Shown in pieces: positions 1 to 8,908 of a DNA stretch of 50,727 bases. Every line of letters begins with the position of its first letter. Position 1 is the first letter of the stretch. Position numbers and translations under genes: made by a program. Where the stretch lies: contig JAFXPK010000036.1 in NCBI GenBank assembly GCA_017527905.1, positions 1 to 50,727 on the forward strand, in the 5' to 3' direction. The notes below the pieces were generated by a model, which ran no database searches, was not told the origin of the DNA, and saw only the letters and a program-made list of their open reading frames with translations. This DNA is from Paludibacteraceae bacterium. GTDB taxonomy: Bacteria; Bacteroidota; Bacteroidia; Bacteroidales; Paludibacteraceae.

Positions 1-1
1 C

Positions 2-277
2 AGACAGTTGGATATCAACTTCAAGTATATGCAGACGATTCCGGACAATAAGGATTTCTCTTATTGGTTGCAGGCATCATATCGTCATACATTGGATAAA
101 AGTGAAAACAACCCGGCTCCATTGGCATTTTATGCGATGGGAGGTGTCCGCTACAAGGGATTCCACGCAGGAGTGGCCTATCAATTGGGCTTGACGACAT
201 TCCAGCGCAAGAACAACGGATCGTTCGAAGTCATGTTGGGGTACACCTGGTGCGTGACGAAGCACTTCTGTAGATAA
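2..277 (+). CDS. PorP/SprF-family type IX secretion membrane protein, C-terminal part
   Basis: The frame is open to the left edge, so the gene starts outside the window and only about 91 C-terminal residues are seen. Alternating polar and aromatic strands (SYWLQASYRHTL, GVRYKGFHAGVAYQLGL) and the ending SFEVMLGYTWCVTKHFCR resemble the last beta strands of PorP/SprF outer-membrane proteins, which anchor type IX secretion or gliding components in Bacteroidota. The family call rests on this tail alone. A 75-base gap separates it from birA and I see no clear terminator there. Confidence 0.6.
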   Translation, partial: RQLDINFKYMQTIPDNKDFSYWLQASYRHTLDKSENNPAPLAFYAMGGVRYKGFHAGVAYQLGLTTFQRKNNGSFEVMLGYTWCVTKHFCR

Positions 278-352
278 CGATCAGGAAGTCTTGCTGTCTC
301 CCGTTGTGCTGGTGGTTTTTGATGTGTAATGAGAGCCATATAAGAAGAGATC

Positions 353-1105
353 ATGAGAGAAAACCTGATTCATCTTGCGTCGACTTCTTCAACCAACGAA
401 TATTTACATCATCTGATTTCATGTGATGACTCGTTGACGGAGGGTCTAGTCGTATGGTCCGATTTCCAGACGGATGGGAAGGGGCAGATGTCGAATGTTT
501 GGGAATCCGAGGCTGGACAAAATCTGACATTCAGCATGCTGTTTTTCCCCTCTTATGTCCCTGTTTCGGAACAATTCCTGTTGTCTCAGTTTGTTTCGTT
601 GGGTATAGTGGATTATTTGAAAAATTCTGTCGGACTCTCTGATGTCACTATAAAATGGCCTAACGACATCTATTGGAAAGGGAAAAAGATCTGTGGTATC
701 CTGATCGAGAATTTGCTGATGGGTAACGCCATCTCCCACACAATCGTCGGTATTGGTTTGAACGTTAACCAGAAGAAATTCCTTTCCGACGCACCTAATC
801 CTGTCTCCATGGCTTTGGCGACGAAGCGCCTCTTCAATTTGGAGGTTGAATTGCCTAAATTGGTGGATTGCATCAAGGCGAGATACCTGCAGGTCATAAA
901 GAACGATTTTTCGACGATTAGAGCGCAGTATTTCAACTCTCTGTACCATGGTGACAACTTCTATTACTACACGGACGAGAAGGGCTCATTCGCGGCTAAA
1001 ATCGATTCTGTGGCGAACGATGGTATCCTGACCCTTCGCCTGGTGAACGGAGAAATGCGCAAATACGCTTTTAAAGAGGTTTCTTTTATTATTTCAAATA
1101 AATAG
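353..1105 (+). CDS. birA: Biotin--[acetyl-CoA-carboxylase] ligase
   Basis: This enzyme activates biotin with ATP and transfers it to a lysine of biotin carboxyl carrier proteins in the cytoplasm. At 250 residues it has the catalytic and C-terminal domains but lacks the N-terminal DNA-binding domain of the E. coli protein, so it should be a ligase only. Visible motifs are STNEYL near the N-terminus, the biotin-binding loop GKGQMSNVWESEAGQNL (about residues 43-59) and KWPNDIYWKGKKICGILIE (about 101-119). aroQ follows after 3 bases, so the two are probably co-transcribed. Confidence 0.93.
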   Translation: MRENLIHLASTSSTNEYLHHLISCDDSLTEGLVVWSDFQTDGKGQMSNVWESEAGQNLTFSMLFFPSYVPVSEQFLLSQFVSLGIVDYLKNSVGLSDVTIKWPNDIYWKGKKICGILIENLLMGNAISHTIVGIGLNVNQKKFLSDAPNPVSMALATKRLFNLEVELPKLVDCIKARYLQVIKNDFSTIRAQYFNSLYHGDNFYYYTDEKGSFAAKIDSVANDGILTLRLVNGEMRKYAFKEVSFIISNK

Positions 1106-1108
1106 TTT

Positions 1109-1552
1109 ATGAACATAATTATCATTAACGGGCCTAATCTGAACATGTTGGGCAAGCGTGAGCCTGAGATTTATGGTTGCCGTTCGTTTGAGGATTATTT
1201 GGAAAGTCTACAAGAGAAGTATCCTGACATCACTATTTCATATTACCAGTCTAATATTGAGGGCGAGCTGGTGAGCATCATTCAGGAGACGGGTTTCATC
1301 TCTGACGGAATCGTCTTGAACGCTGCCGCATATACGCACACTTCCGTGGCGATTGCGGATGCGATCCGTTCTGTGAAATGCCCTGTGGTGGAGGTCCATA
1401 TCTCCAATGTGCACAAACGTGAGGAGTTCCGCCATTTCTCTTATCTCTCCCCTGTCTGCATGGGTGTGATTGCTGGCTTTGGCCTGGATTCTTATCGTCT
1501 TGCGATCGAGGCGTTGGTGAACGCCAATAAGGAATTGCAGGATGAACATTGA
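1109..1552 (+). CDS. aroQ: Type II 3-dehydroquinate dehydratase
   Basis: It converts 3-dehydroquinate to 3-dehydroshikimate in the shikimate pathway. The 147-residue length is typical of the small dodecameric type II enzyme. The N-terminal INGPNLNMLGKREPEIYG holds the catalytic loop with arginine and tyrosine, NAAAYTHTSVAI contains the substrate-binding asparagine, and EVHISNVHKREEFR carries the conserved histidine region. It lies between birA (3-base gap) and xerD, whose start overlaps its last 11 bases, which suggests translational coupling. Confidence 0.95.
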   Translation: MNIIIINGPNLNMLGKREPEIYGCRSFEDYLESLQEKYPDITISYYQSNIEGELVSIIQETGFISDGIVLNAAAYTHTSVAIADAIRSVKCPVVEVHISNVHKREEFRHFSYLSPVCMGVIAGFGLDSYRLAIEALVNANKELQDEH

Positions 1553-2456
1553 TCCGTTTCTCGCTGATCGTATTGTCGCTGGCTATCGCACTTATCTTTT
1601 GCTTGAACGTGGGCTCTCGGAGAATACCGCTTTGGCTTATCTGGAGGACCTCTCCAAGTTGCTGGTCTATTTGCGGGATGCCCATATAGAGTATCTCTCG
1701 GCCGACTTGGACGTGTTGCGTGATTTCCTTGTCGATTTGTCTGACCTTGGCATCTGCGGACGCTCGCAGGCGCGTATCATTTCTGGCATCAAGTCTTTTT
1801 ACCATTATCTGGTGTTGGACGGCAAGTTGGAGGATGACCCGACCGAGTTGCTGGAGTCTCCAAAGATTGGCTTGAAACTGCCTGAAGTGTTGACCTTGGG
1901 AGAGATCGACGCTATCCTTCAATCCATCGATGTCTCTACTCCTTTAGGACAACGCAATAGGGCGATGCTGGAGGTGCTTTATAGTTGTGGCCTGCGCGTG
2001 TCCGAACTGGTGAATCTGCAGATCTCTAATCTATTCTTGAAGGATGAATACATCTCTGTTGTCGGTAAGGGTAATAAACAGCGCCTCGTGCCTATCTCGC
2101 GATGCGCGATCAAGGAGGTGAACCTTTGGATGCAGGATCGTTGGACCATTGTCCCTAAGAAGGGAGAGGAGGATGTTTTATTCCTCAATAGACGGGGTGG
2201 CCGTCTCACGCGTAACATGGTGTTCATGCTTGTTAAACAGTATGCTGAGATGGCTGGGATACGGAAGGAGATCAGTCCGCATACTTTCCGCCACTCTTTT
2301 GCGACGCACTTGCTGGAGGGCGGGGCGAATCTACGCGCCATTCAGGAAATGTTGGGTCATAAGTCCATCCTTACTACGGAAATTTACACGCATGTCGATA
2401 TGAATCTGTTGCGCGAACAGGTGAACCATTTCCACCCGATGAACCAAGGGAATTGA
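1542..2456 (+). CDS. xerD: Tyrosine recombinase XerD
   Basis: A 304-residue site-specific recombinase that resolves chromosome dimers at dif with a XerC partner. An N-terminal SAM-like domain (about residues 1-95) is followed by the catalytic domain with Arg152 (SCGLRVSEL), His247 and Arg250 (HTFRH), His273 (LGHKS) and Tyr282 (IYTHVD), so the active site looks complete. Length, placement beside aroQ and the absence of flanking repeats point to the housekeeping enzyme, not a mobile-element integrase. XerC and XerD are hard to tell apart by eye; XerD is preferred. Confidence 0.88.
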   Translation: MNIDPFLADRIVAGYRTYLLLERGLSENTALAYLEDLSKLLVYLRDAHIEYLSADLDVLRDFLVDLSDLGICGRSQARIISGIKSFYHYLVLDGKLEDDPTELLESPKIGLKLPEVLTLGEIDAILQSIDVSTPLGQRNRAMLEVLYSCGLRVSELVNLQISNLFLKDEYISVVGKGNKQRLVPISRCAIKEVNLWMQDRWTIVPKKGEEDVLFLNRRGGRLTRNMVFMLVKQYAEMAGIRKEISPHTFRHSFATHLLEGGANLRAIQEMLGHKSILTTEIYTHVDMNLLREQVNHFHPMNQGN

Positions 2457-2606
2457 GAATTTTGAATTTTGAATTAAGAATTAGCCCAGAATGGGCGACA
2501 TCCTTCAGGCAGGGGTGTAAACCCCTGTTCGCAAGACGATGGGTACCGATATAGCCCTGAAAGGGCGAAACATAGATAATTGTGAATTAAGAATTATGAA
2601 TTGAGA
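2457..2606. repeat. REP-like intergenic element with three GC-rich hairpins
   Basis: Between the convergent xerD and lipoprotein genes lie three short perfect hairpins: GCCCA-gaa-TGGGC (2484-2496), CAGGGGT-gtaa-ACCCCTG (2510-2527) and GCCCT-gaa-AGGGC (2554-2566). They are framed on both sides by A+T-rich runs built from gaatt/aagaatta words (2459-2483 and 2573-2604). The layout is that of a dispersed REP/BIME-type element and it may also act as a bidirectional terminator. No reading frame crosses it convincingly. Confidence 0.6.
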
Positions 2607-2628
2607 CTTGTTGTGTTTGAAACAAATA

Positions 2629-4323
2629 CTATTCTCCATGGGTGGCGGTCCCCCCACTGAATTTGTCGTTTCCCTCCTTCTTCACACTGGCTCCCGTGTT
2701 GCCGTCCAATCCTCTCTGGCCGTCATTCTTCTTCGTGGCGCCTGTGGTTCCGTCCGTGCCTCCCTGGCCGTCATTTTTCTTCGTGGCGCCTGTGGTTCCG
2801 TCTACGTCTTGCCTGTTCCTAGGATCGCTACCAGCTTGGACGATCGCTTGGTTCCACAGCACATCATAGAAGTCCGATTCTTTGAAAGCCACTTTGGCGT
2901 TGGCGAACTCGATCATGTTGTACACCTTAAGCCTTTTGATGTCGGTCTGCGGATCCTTGTGGGGCAATTGAAATGGCTTCGAGCATTTGCCCGTGCTGTC
3001 CAGGTGTGAGATGTATGCTCTGCCGTAGTTGCCGTCTTCCCTGCGTGAGTAGAAGACGAACCAGTTCGCCTGGGAGGAGAAGTCGTGGTAGCTCTCCGCC
3101 TCGTTGCTGTTGGCCTCGTCGCACTTGGTGAGTTCCTTCGTCTCTAGGTTCATGACGTAGAGGTCCGCTTCCTTGTGGGAGTGTGGCGATGCGCCGAAGT
3201 TCGAGATGACAACCAGAAGGAACTTGTTGTCAGGCGATATTCTAGGGAATGTGGCGCTTCTGCCATCCTTGCTCATGTCTAGGACAATCTCCGGTTTGGA
3301 GAAAGATTTCGTCTCGGGGTCGAATTTGATCCGTGCGATGTCGTATTTCAGTTTCGGATACTCATATTCGGGATACCTGTCTTTCCTCATCACAGAGTCT
3401 GTCAGGGCGAAATAGACGTATTCTCCGTCCGGACTCCATGTCGGATTGGTTTCCAACTGCCTGGTCTCGTTGATCACATATGTCTCATTCTTTTCGATGT
3501 CATAGAGGACGAGGTCCACTTCCCTGTCGAAAAACTCGACCTTCCCTTTCATCATGGTCGGGAAGTCTTGGTGCACATCATTCTCCGAGAAAACGATGTA
3601 GGGCAGTGTCGGGTGCCATGCTGGGTAGGTTGTTCCCTTGAACATGCCTGGCACTTTGGTCTCGATCTTGGATATTTTGCCGTTGTAGGTGAGGAACAGT
3701 CCGCCGTCTTTCCCACGGTAATAGAACATCTTATTCTTAGGGTTTTTCTTTTGTGCGCTGTGGCAGTTCACGCAGCTCTGTTCGTGCATCTTCTCGGTTG
3801 TGAAGTTCTGGCATCTGCGCATGATGGTGGTCTCCTCTCCCGTTGTCAGGTCGAATTGGAAGAGGCCGATTTGTCCCGTGCTCATGAAGGAAGGTTCGAT
3901 GAGACGGTAGGTCACGAACGAGTCTATCGGTTCGTCGATCACGTTGATATGGAATGGGTTCAGTTTCTCCCATGACCCGCCTTTCTTGAGGTAGGTGGTG
4001 CATTCGAGTTTCCCCTCCTTCGCCTCCTTCAGCAACTTTTTCCATTCCTTCACATCGAAGATTACCTCGTTGTCGCTGTTCGCCTTTTGGACGATGCTTC
4101 CTCCGTTTCCGTTGGATACTTCGACGATGGATTGGTCGGATGCGTTTCCGATGATGAAGTTGAGAGGGGCGATACCCTGTGGTATGGTTACCCCCTTCAC
4201 GTCAGGGTAGGTGACAACCTCTTCCGCAACGTTCTTTGCCTCTTTGGGAAGATGGGTGGTGCAGTTGGATAGCAGACACACGCCTAGTGCCGCCACAAGA
4301 TATTTGATGCTTCTCTTCTTCAT
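2629..4323 (-). CDS. Lipoprotein with CxxCH heme motif, TolB-like beta-propeller and repetitive tail
   Basis: A 564-residue predicted lipoprotein (signal peptide with lipobox LLSNC, Cys21). CVNCH at residues 184-188 is a c-type heme attachment motif. The region after it (about 215-470) has PD40/TolB-type blades such as AWHPTLPYIVFSE and NPTWSPDGEYVYFALT. A hydrophilic Gly/Thr/Lys/Asp tail ends the protein, with two copies of a 16-residue unit around DGTTGATKKNDGQ. It probably sits in the periplasm or outer membrane as a cytochrome-like protein; its substrate is unknown. The start overlaps the stop of the DUF6057 gene by 4 bases (ATGA), implying coupled translation and a joint function. Confidence 0.75.
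   Translation of the reverse strand: MKKRSIKYLVAALGVCLLSNCTTHLPKEAKNVAEEVVTYPDVKGVTIPQGIAPLNFIIGNASDQSIVEVSNGNGGSIVQKANSDNEVIFDVKEWKKLLKEAKEGKLECTTYLKKGGSWEKLNPFHINVIDEPIDSFVTYRLIEPSFMSTGQIGLFQFDLTTGEETTIMRRCQNFTTEKMHEQSCVNCHSAQKKNPKNKMFYYRGKDGGLFLTYNGKISKIETKVPGMFKGTTYPAWHPTLPYIVFSENDVHQDFPTMMKGKVEFFDREVDLVLYDIEKNETYVINETRQLETNPTWSPDGEYVYFALTDSVMRKDRYPEYEYPKLKYDIARIKFDPETKSFSKPEIVLDMSKDGRSATFPRISPDNKFLLVVISNFGASPHSHKEADLYVMNLETKELTKCDEANSNEAESYHDFSSQANWFVFYSRREDGNYGRAYISHLDSTGKCSKPFQLPHKDPQTDIKRLKVYNMIEFANAKVAFKESDFYDVLWNQAIVQAGSDPRNRQDVDGTTGATKKNDGQGGTDGTTGATKKNDGQRGLDGNTGASVKKEGNDKFSGGTATHGE
2711..2806 (-). repeat. Two tandem 48-base repeats inside the lipoprotein gene
   Basis: Units 2711-2758 and 2759-2806 are nearly identical (both contain cttcgtggcgcctgtggttc) and encode the 16-residue tail repeat. 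A third, degenerate unit lies at about 2660-2710. The in-frame 48-base period allows copy number to change without frameshift. Confidence 0.8.
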
Positions 4324-6140
4324 TTCTCGTCCGTATTTTGCTTAGCGCCAATGCCAAAGGAGAAATAGTAGCAGTATGAGTATCCGAATTTCTTCTTCAT
4401 CTTCTTGCTTAAGTCTTTTTCTCCGTGATGTTTGACGTAGTAATCCTTGAATTGTTTGACGTAATCGTAGGTGTCCTTCTCTAGAGGGTAGTTCTTGAGC
4501 ATATGCGGGTTGTTGGTGAGAAGGGCTTTCAGGATAAGACCTTCCTGCACGCATCTTGGGAGACGTCCCGTCCTCAGCATAGGTGCCCTCTTCACCTCGT
4601 ACTCGAATTCGTCCAACTGCCTTCTGTATAGCCTGGTGAGGAGTCTTTTGTTGGCAGTGATGTTCGGTAGTGCGTTGAACCTATCGTATACGGTTACTGC
4701 GCCGTTGAATATACCGCTCTTCTCTATGGTTGGTATTCCTGCCTTTATTTTTACGAGGTAGGGGTATTTTTTGTAATAATCGTCAGGGTTATCCAAACAG
4801 CTGATCATCTCATTGGCCCAATCCTTGTAGAAGATGGTTTCCTGAAGCAATTGCAGGTATCTTCTCGCCAGATTGTATTCCTCATTTATGAAGGAACTGA
4901 GTGCCATGCTCTGCGTCAGGTATAGTTTTTTGCTGGTATCCGTAAGGAATTCCATGCACCATCTATAGCTGATCTGAGGCATGGACCCGAATAGCATGAG
5001 TTCGGGGTAGTAGGCCATTTCCTCGCAGTAGTGAGGGAATGTGGAGCGGTAGTAGTTATAGTCGTATTTGAATATCTTCTCGTTCAGTTGGTCTGTCGCC
5101 ATGAGTGCGATGGCGCGGTATGCGGCGATGACTCTTGTCGGGGTCTTCATCTTGCCCATCTCTTTCACCATCTGTTCCCATTGCCCTTGGTGAGCCAGAT
5201 GTTGGAGTCTGAGTTCGTCTCCGTACGCTTTAGGATAGTCGCATTTGATGTATAGGCAGGCGATGAGGATGATTCCGACCGCTGCGTTCGCATATGGTTG
5301 GATCTTATGGAGCAGACGATCCTTGTACAGTTGAACGCTTGTCATCGAGACCGCGATGATGGCGTGGGCGATGAGTGTCTTGAGGTACAGTGTGTAGAAG
5401 AAGTCTATTGGCCATGGATGCAATAGCGAGTAGGAGAAATAGCCTGGTGTGACGTGGTAGGATGCGTAGCGGGCTGAGAGGTAGATGAAAACCGCTCCCA
5501 GCGGCAGGATGATTCCCGCATTGATGTATTTCTTCGTGAACAGCGCGTCTGTGCCGAACATCAGCAATGCCACCATCGGGTAGGGACCCATCCAAATGGA
5601 GGAGATGGCGGTCACTAGCGTGAGGATTCCTGCGCCTACGGGATAGTTCTCGATCTTCTTGTAGAGGAAGTACAGGAGGAAAACGTAGTAGCATCCTATG
5701 ATGTTGCATATGCCGTAGGATATCTCGAATGAATCGTATATCTCATAGGTGACGGAGTTGAAGAGGTACAGCAGGATGGCTGACGGGAGGAACCCCACGA
5801 CGAACCAGTTTTTCCCTATGCTGAATAGGCGGTTGGCAATCAGTTCGATGCCGGACAACAGCAGGGCGATGATGGCGGCGCCTAATAGGGGATGATAACA
5901 AAACTGAAGTACGTAGCGGGATAGCAGGACGATGAGCCCCGAATTGCTGGACAACAATCCGTTGAGAAAAAGGTGGTCGAAGAGGAAGTAGTTGGATTCC
6001 TGTAGCTTAAAGAGGAAATCCTCCTTCGCGACGCCCAAATAGAGCCATGCGAATAGAAAGAAGAGGATGCGTAGCCCCCAATGTGTTAGCGTCTCCTTTT
6101 GGATCCTCGACAATATGCCTGTTTTTTTCGTATCGCTCAT
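4320..6140 (-). CDS. DUF6057 family polytopic membrane protein
   Basis: A 606-residue inner-membrane protein. About ten hydrophobic segments fill the N-terminal half (residues 20-310, for example ILFFLFAWLYLGVA, FVVGFLPSAILLYLF and AVGIILIACLYI), followed by a soluble, TPR-like helical C-terminal half rich in Tyr and Leu. I recognise it as DUF6057, a Bacteroidales family of unknown function. It lies 21 bases after proB and overlaps the next lipoprotein gene by 4 bases, so the two look like a functional pair. A role in envelope biogenesis or transport is only inference. Confidence 0.75.
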   Translation of the reverse strand: MSDTKKTGILSRIQKETLTHWGLRILFFLFAWLYLGVAKEDFLFKLQESNYFLFDHLFLNGLLSSNSGLIVLLSRYVLQFCYHPLLGAAIIALLLSGIELIANRLFSIGKNWFVVGFLPSAILLYLFNSVTYEIYDSFEISYGICNIIGCYYVFLLYFLYKKIENYPVGAGILTLVTAISSIWMGPYPMVALLMFGTDALFTKKYINAGIILPLGAVFIYLSARYASYHVTPGYFSYSLLHPWPIDFFYTLYLKTLIAHAIIAVSMTSVQLYKDRLLHKIQPYANAAVGIILIACLYIKCDYPKAYGDELRLQHLAHQGQWEQMVKEMGKMKTPTRVIAAYRAIALMATDQLNEKIFKYDYNYYRSTFPHYCEEMAYYPELMLFGSMPQISYRWCMEFLTDTSKKLYLTQSMALSSFINEEYNLARRYLQLLQETIFYKDWANEMISCLDNPDDYYKKYPYLVKIKAGIPTIEKSGIFNGAVTVYDRFNALPNITANKRLLTRLYRRQLDEFEYEVKRAPMLRTGRLPRCVQEGLILKALLTNNPHMLKNYPLEKDTYDYVKQFKDYYVKHHGEKDLSKKMKKKFGYSYCYYFSFGIGAKQNTDEK

Positions 6141-6161
6141 ATAGTCCTCCTTTTAGTTTTT

Positions 6162-7232
6162 TCAGAAAAGATACATGTAGTCGTAGTGGACGATTGGTCG
6201 CTTGCCTTTTTTGCCGATCAGTTTGGTGGCGTCTTCGCTGGAGTATTGGGTTTTCCCCACACCCAGTTGGTTCTGCTTCTCGTCGAATATCTTGACGATG
6301 TCGTCCTTCTCGAAGTTGCCCTTGATGGCGGTCACGCCGACCATGAGCACGGAGTTGTTCCCCTCGCATATCGCCTCCGCCGCTTTGGCGTCGATGTGCA
6401 CTTCCCCCTTGGCGAATCCTTCGCTGTGGGCGATCCATTTCTTGACGCTGGTGGCGGGTGCGTCGCTTGGCAGGAAGCGGGTGCAGACGATATCCTCTTT
6501 GCCGGTCAGCAGTTTGAGGAGTATGTCGTCCTTCTTTCCGTTGGCGATGATGACCTCCACGCCCTCGTCCGCTACTTTGCTGGCGATGTTCGTCTTGGTC
6601 TGCATGCCTCCTCTGCCGAAGGATGATTTCGAGGCTTGTATGTAGGAGGAGAGGTCACGTTTCCCCGGATATACCTCTCGGATGACGGACGATGCGGGGT
6701 CCGACGGATTGCCGTCGTAGATGCCGTCGATGTTGCTGAGGATGATCAGTTTCTCGGCGTTCATCATGGTGGCGACCATGCCGGAGAGCTCGTCATTGTC
6801 GGTGAACATCAGTTCGGTGACCGATATGGTGTCGTTCTCGTTGACGATAGGCACCACGCCATGCTGTAGCATCACCTCCATGCAGTTGCGCTGGTTGAGG
6901 TAATGGGAGCGTGTGCTGAGGCTCTCTTTGGTGGTGAGCACCTGTCCGCATAGGATGTTCTCCTTGGCGAAGAATTCATGGTAATGGTTGATGAGCTTCG
7001 CTTGCCCGATCGCGGAGAAGAGCTGGCGGGCTGATACGGCGTCCAACTTATCGTCCGATAGCAATGCGCGTCCTGCGGCCACGGCGCCGGATGAGATCAT
7101 GATGATCTCGAAGCCTTGCCGATGCAGAGTGGAGACCTGCGAGACGATCTGCTTGATGCGCGTCAAGTCCAATCCCCCTTCTTTCAGGGCGAGCACATTG
7201 CTTCCTATTTTGATGGCGATCCGTTTCTTCAT
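6162..7232 (-). CDS. proB: Glutamate 5-kinase
   Basis: It phosphorylates glutamate, the first committed step of proline synthesis, in the cytoplasm. The 356-residue protein has an amino-acid kinase domain (IAIKIGSNVL at the N-terminus, IIMISSGAVAAGR, VPIVNENDTIS, GRGGMQTK) and a C-terminal PUA domain from about residue 270 (LMVGVTAIKGNF). Its start overlaps the end of the upstream acyl-CoA synthetase gene by 4 bases. proC heads the same run of genes; proA is not in the window. Confidence 0.95.
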   Translation of the reverse strand: MKKRIAIKIGSNVLALKEGGLDLTRIKQIVSQVSTLHRQGFEIIMISSGAVAAGRALLSDDKLDAVSARQLFSAIGQAKLINHYHEFFAKENILCGQVLTTKESLSTRSHYLNQRNCMEVMLQHGVVPIVNENDTISVTELMFTDNDELSGMVATMMNAEKLIILSNIDGIYDGNPSDPASSVIREVYPGKRDLSSYIQASKSSFGRGGMQTKTNIASKVADEGVEVIIANGKKDDILLKLLTGKEDIVCTRFLPSDAPATSVKKWIAHSEGFAKGEVHIDAKAAEAICEGNNSVLMVGVTAIKGNFEKDDIVKIFDEKQNQLGVGKTQYSSEDATKLIGKKGKRPIVHYDYMYLF

Positions 7233-8884
7233 TTCTTCTTGTCTTCTTCGCGTATTTCAGACCTCTTGATTTTGCCGCTGATGGTCTTTGGCATCTCATC
7301 CACAAACTCCACCACACGTGGGTATTTGTAAGGGGCTGTGGTGCGTTTCACGTGGTCTTGGATCTCCTTGACCAATTCGTCTCCCGCTTTGTCTTTGTAC
7401 TCTTTGGTGAGGACGATGGTCGCCTTGACCACCTGTCCGCGGATCTCGTCCGGCACGCCTGTGATGGCGCATTCGAGCACGGCAGGGTGGGTGAGCAACG
7501 CGCTTTCCACCTCGAAAGGACCGATACGGTAGCCGGAGCTCTTGATGACGTCGTCGGTACGTCCGACGAACCAGTAGTAGCCGTCTTCGTCACGCCAAGC
7601 GATGTCGCCTGTGTGGTAAGCACCGTCGTAAAAGACCTCCGCAGTCTTCTCCGGGTTGCGGTAATATTCCTTGAATAGTCCGACTGGCCTGGTAGGTTCG
7701 GTACGGATGATGACTTCCCCTTGCTCACCCTCCTCCACTGGTTGGCCGTCCGGCGTCACCAAGTCTATTTGGAAGTTAGGGTTCGGCTTGCCCATGGAGC
7801 CTGGTTTAGGTTCCAGCCAAGGGAAGGTGGCGATGGAGACGGTCGTCTCGGTCTGTCCGAATCCTTCCATCAGCTTAATGCCCGTCTCTCTGCGGAAATC
7901 CTCGTAGATGACAGGGTTCAGTGGCTCTCCGGCGATGAAGCATTGCTTCAGGGAGGAGAGGTCATATTTCTCCAAGCCTTCCTTCATCATGAAGCGGAAG
8001 ACGGTCGGCGGTGCGCAGAACGAGTTGACTTTGTACTTCTCGATGACCTTCAGCATGTCTGCCGGGTTGAACTTCGCATGGTCGTACACGAAAAGCGTGG
8101 CGCCTGATATCCATTGCCCGTAGAGTTTTCCCCAAGCGCATTTCGCCCAACCGGTGTCGGCCACCGTGAGGTGCAGGCTCTGCTCGTTCAGGTTGTGCCA
8201 ATACTTTCCCGTGACGATGTGTCCGAGCGGGTAGGTGTAGGTGTGTACCACCATCTTCGGGTGGCCGGTGGTCCCTGATGTGAAATAGAGCAACATCAGG
8301 TCGTCGTTGTTGTTGCGGGCTGGAGCCACGAAGGCTGGAGCCTTCTCCACCTCTTTGTGGAAGTCCAACCACCCTTCAGGAATGTCCGGACCAACGGAGA
8401 TGCGATACTTGAGCGAAGGAGACTCCGCCACGGAGTCGTCGATGTGCTTTGTAATCACCTCTTCGCCTACTGCGACAATCGCCTTGATGTCCGCCGCATT
8501 GCAGCGGTAGATGATGTCCTTGTTCGTCAGCAGGTAAGTGGCTGGGATTGCGATGGCTCCGATCTTGTGGAGTGCGATGATCGTGATCCAGAACTCGTAG
8601 CGACGTTTCAGGATAAGCATCACCATGTCCCCCTTTCCAATGCCGATGGATTGGAAGAAGGCGGCTGTCTTGTCTGTTTCCCTTTTCATGTCCGCAAAGG
8701 TGAAGTCTATGTGTTCCCCTTTGTCGTTCGTCCAGCAAAGCGCGACTTTGTTGGGCTGCTCTTCCGCCCATGCGTCAACCACATCGTACCCGAAGTTGAA
8801 GTGTTCGGGTACGATGATTTTAAAGTTGTCCTTGAAATCTTCGTAAGAGCTGAATTCTACTCTATTAACAAATCGTTCTATCAT
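7229..8884 (-). CDS. AMP-forming acyl-CoA synthetase, copy 2
   Basis: A 551-residue ANL-superfamily enzyme expected to activate a carboxylic acid as acyl-AMP and pass it to CoA. It shows the P-loop LYFTSGTTGHPKMV, the A5 motif GFGQTET, the A8 hinge region AWRDEDGYYWFVGRTDDVIK and the catalytic lysine in KTISGKIKRSE near the C-terminus. The sequence type is closest to medium-chain (ACSM-like) synthetases, so acetate alone is an unlikely substrate. It lies 24 bases after a close paralogue (8909-10558) and overlaps proB by 4 bases. Confidence 0.88.
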   Translation of the reverse strand: MIERFVNRVEFSSYEDFKDNFKIIVPEHFNFGYDVVDAWAEEQPNKVALCWTNDKGEHIDFTFADMKRETDKTAAFFQSIGIGKGDMVMLILKRRYEFWITIIALHKIGAIAIPATYLLTNKDIIYRCNAADIKAIVAVGEEVITKHIDDSVAESPSLKYRISVGPDIPEGWLDFHKEVEKAPAFVAPARNNNDDLMLLYFTSGTTGHPKMVVHTYTYPLGHIVTGKYWHNLNEQSLHLTVADTGWAKCAWGKLYGQWISGATLFVYDHAKFNPADMLKVIEKYKVNSFCAPPTVFRFMMKEGLEKYDLSSLKQCFIAGEPLNPVIYEDFRRETGIKLMEGFGQTETTVSIATFPWLEPKPGSMGKPNPNFQIDLVTPDGQPVEEGEQGEVIIRTEPTRPVGLFKEYYRNPEKTAEVFYDGAYHTGDIAWRDEDGYYWFVGRTDDVIKSSGYRIGPFEVESALLTHPAVLECAITGVPDEIRGQVVKATIVLTKEYKDKAGDELVKEIQDHVKRTTAPYKYPRVVEFVDEMPKTISGKIKRSEIREEDKKK

Positions 8885-8908
8885 TTTTTAGGTTTGTACT
8901 CTAACTAT

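Noticed and set aside
1542..2456. Tyrosine recombinase as mobile-element integrase
   Set aside because: Length and neighbours fit housekeeping XerD; no att repeats or cargo genes nearby.
2608..3009. Plus-strand frame with repeats
   Set aside because: Reverse reading of the 48-base tandem repeats of the minus-strand lipoprotein gene.
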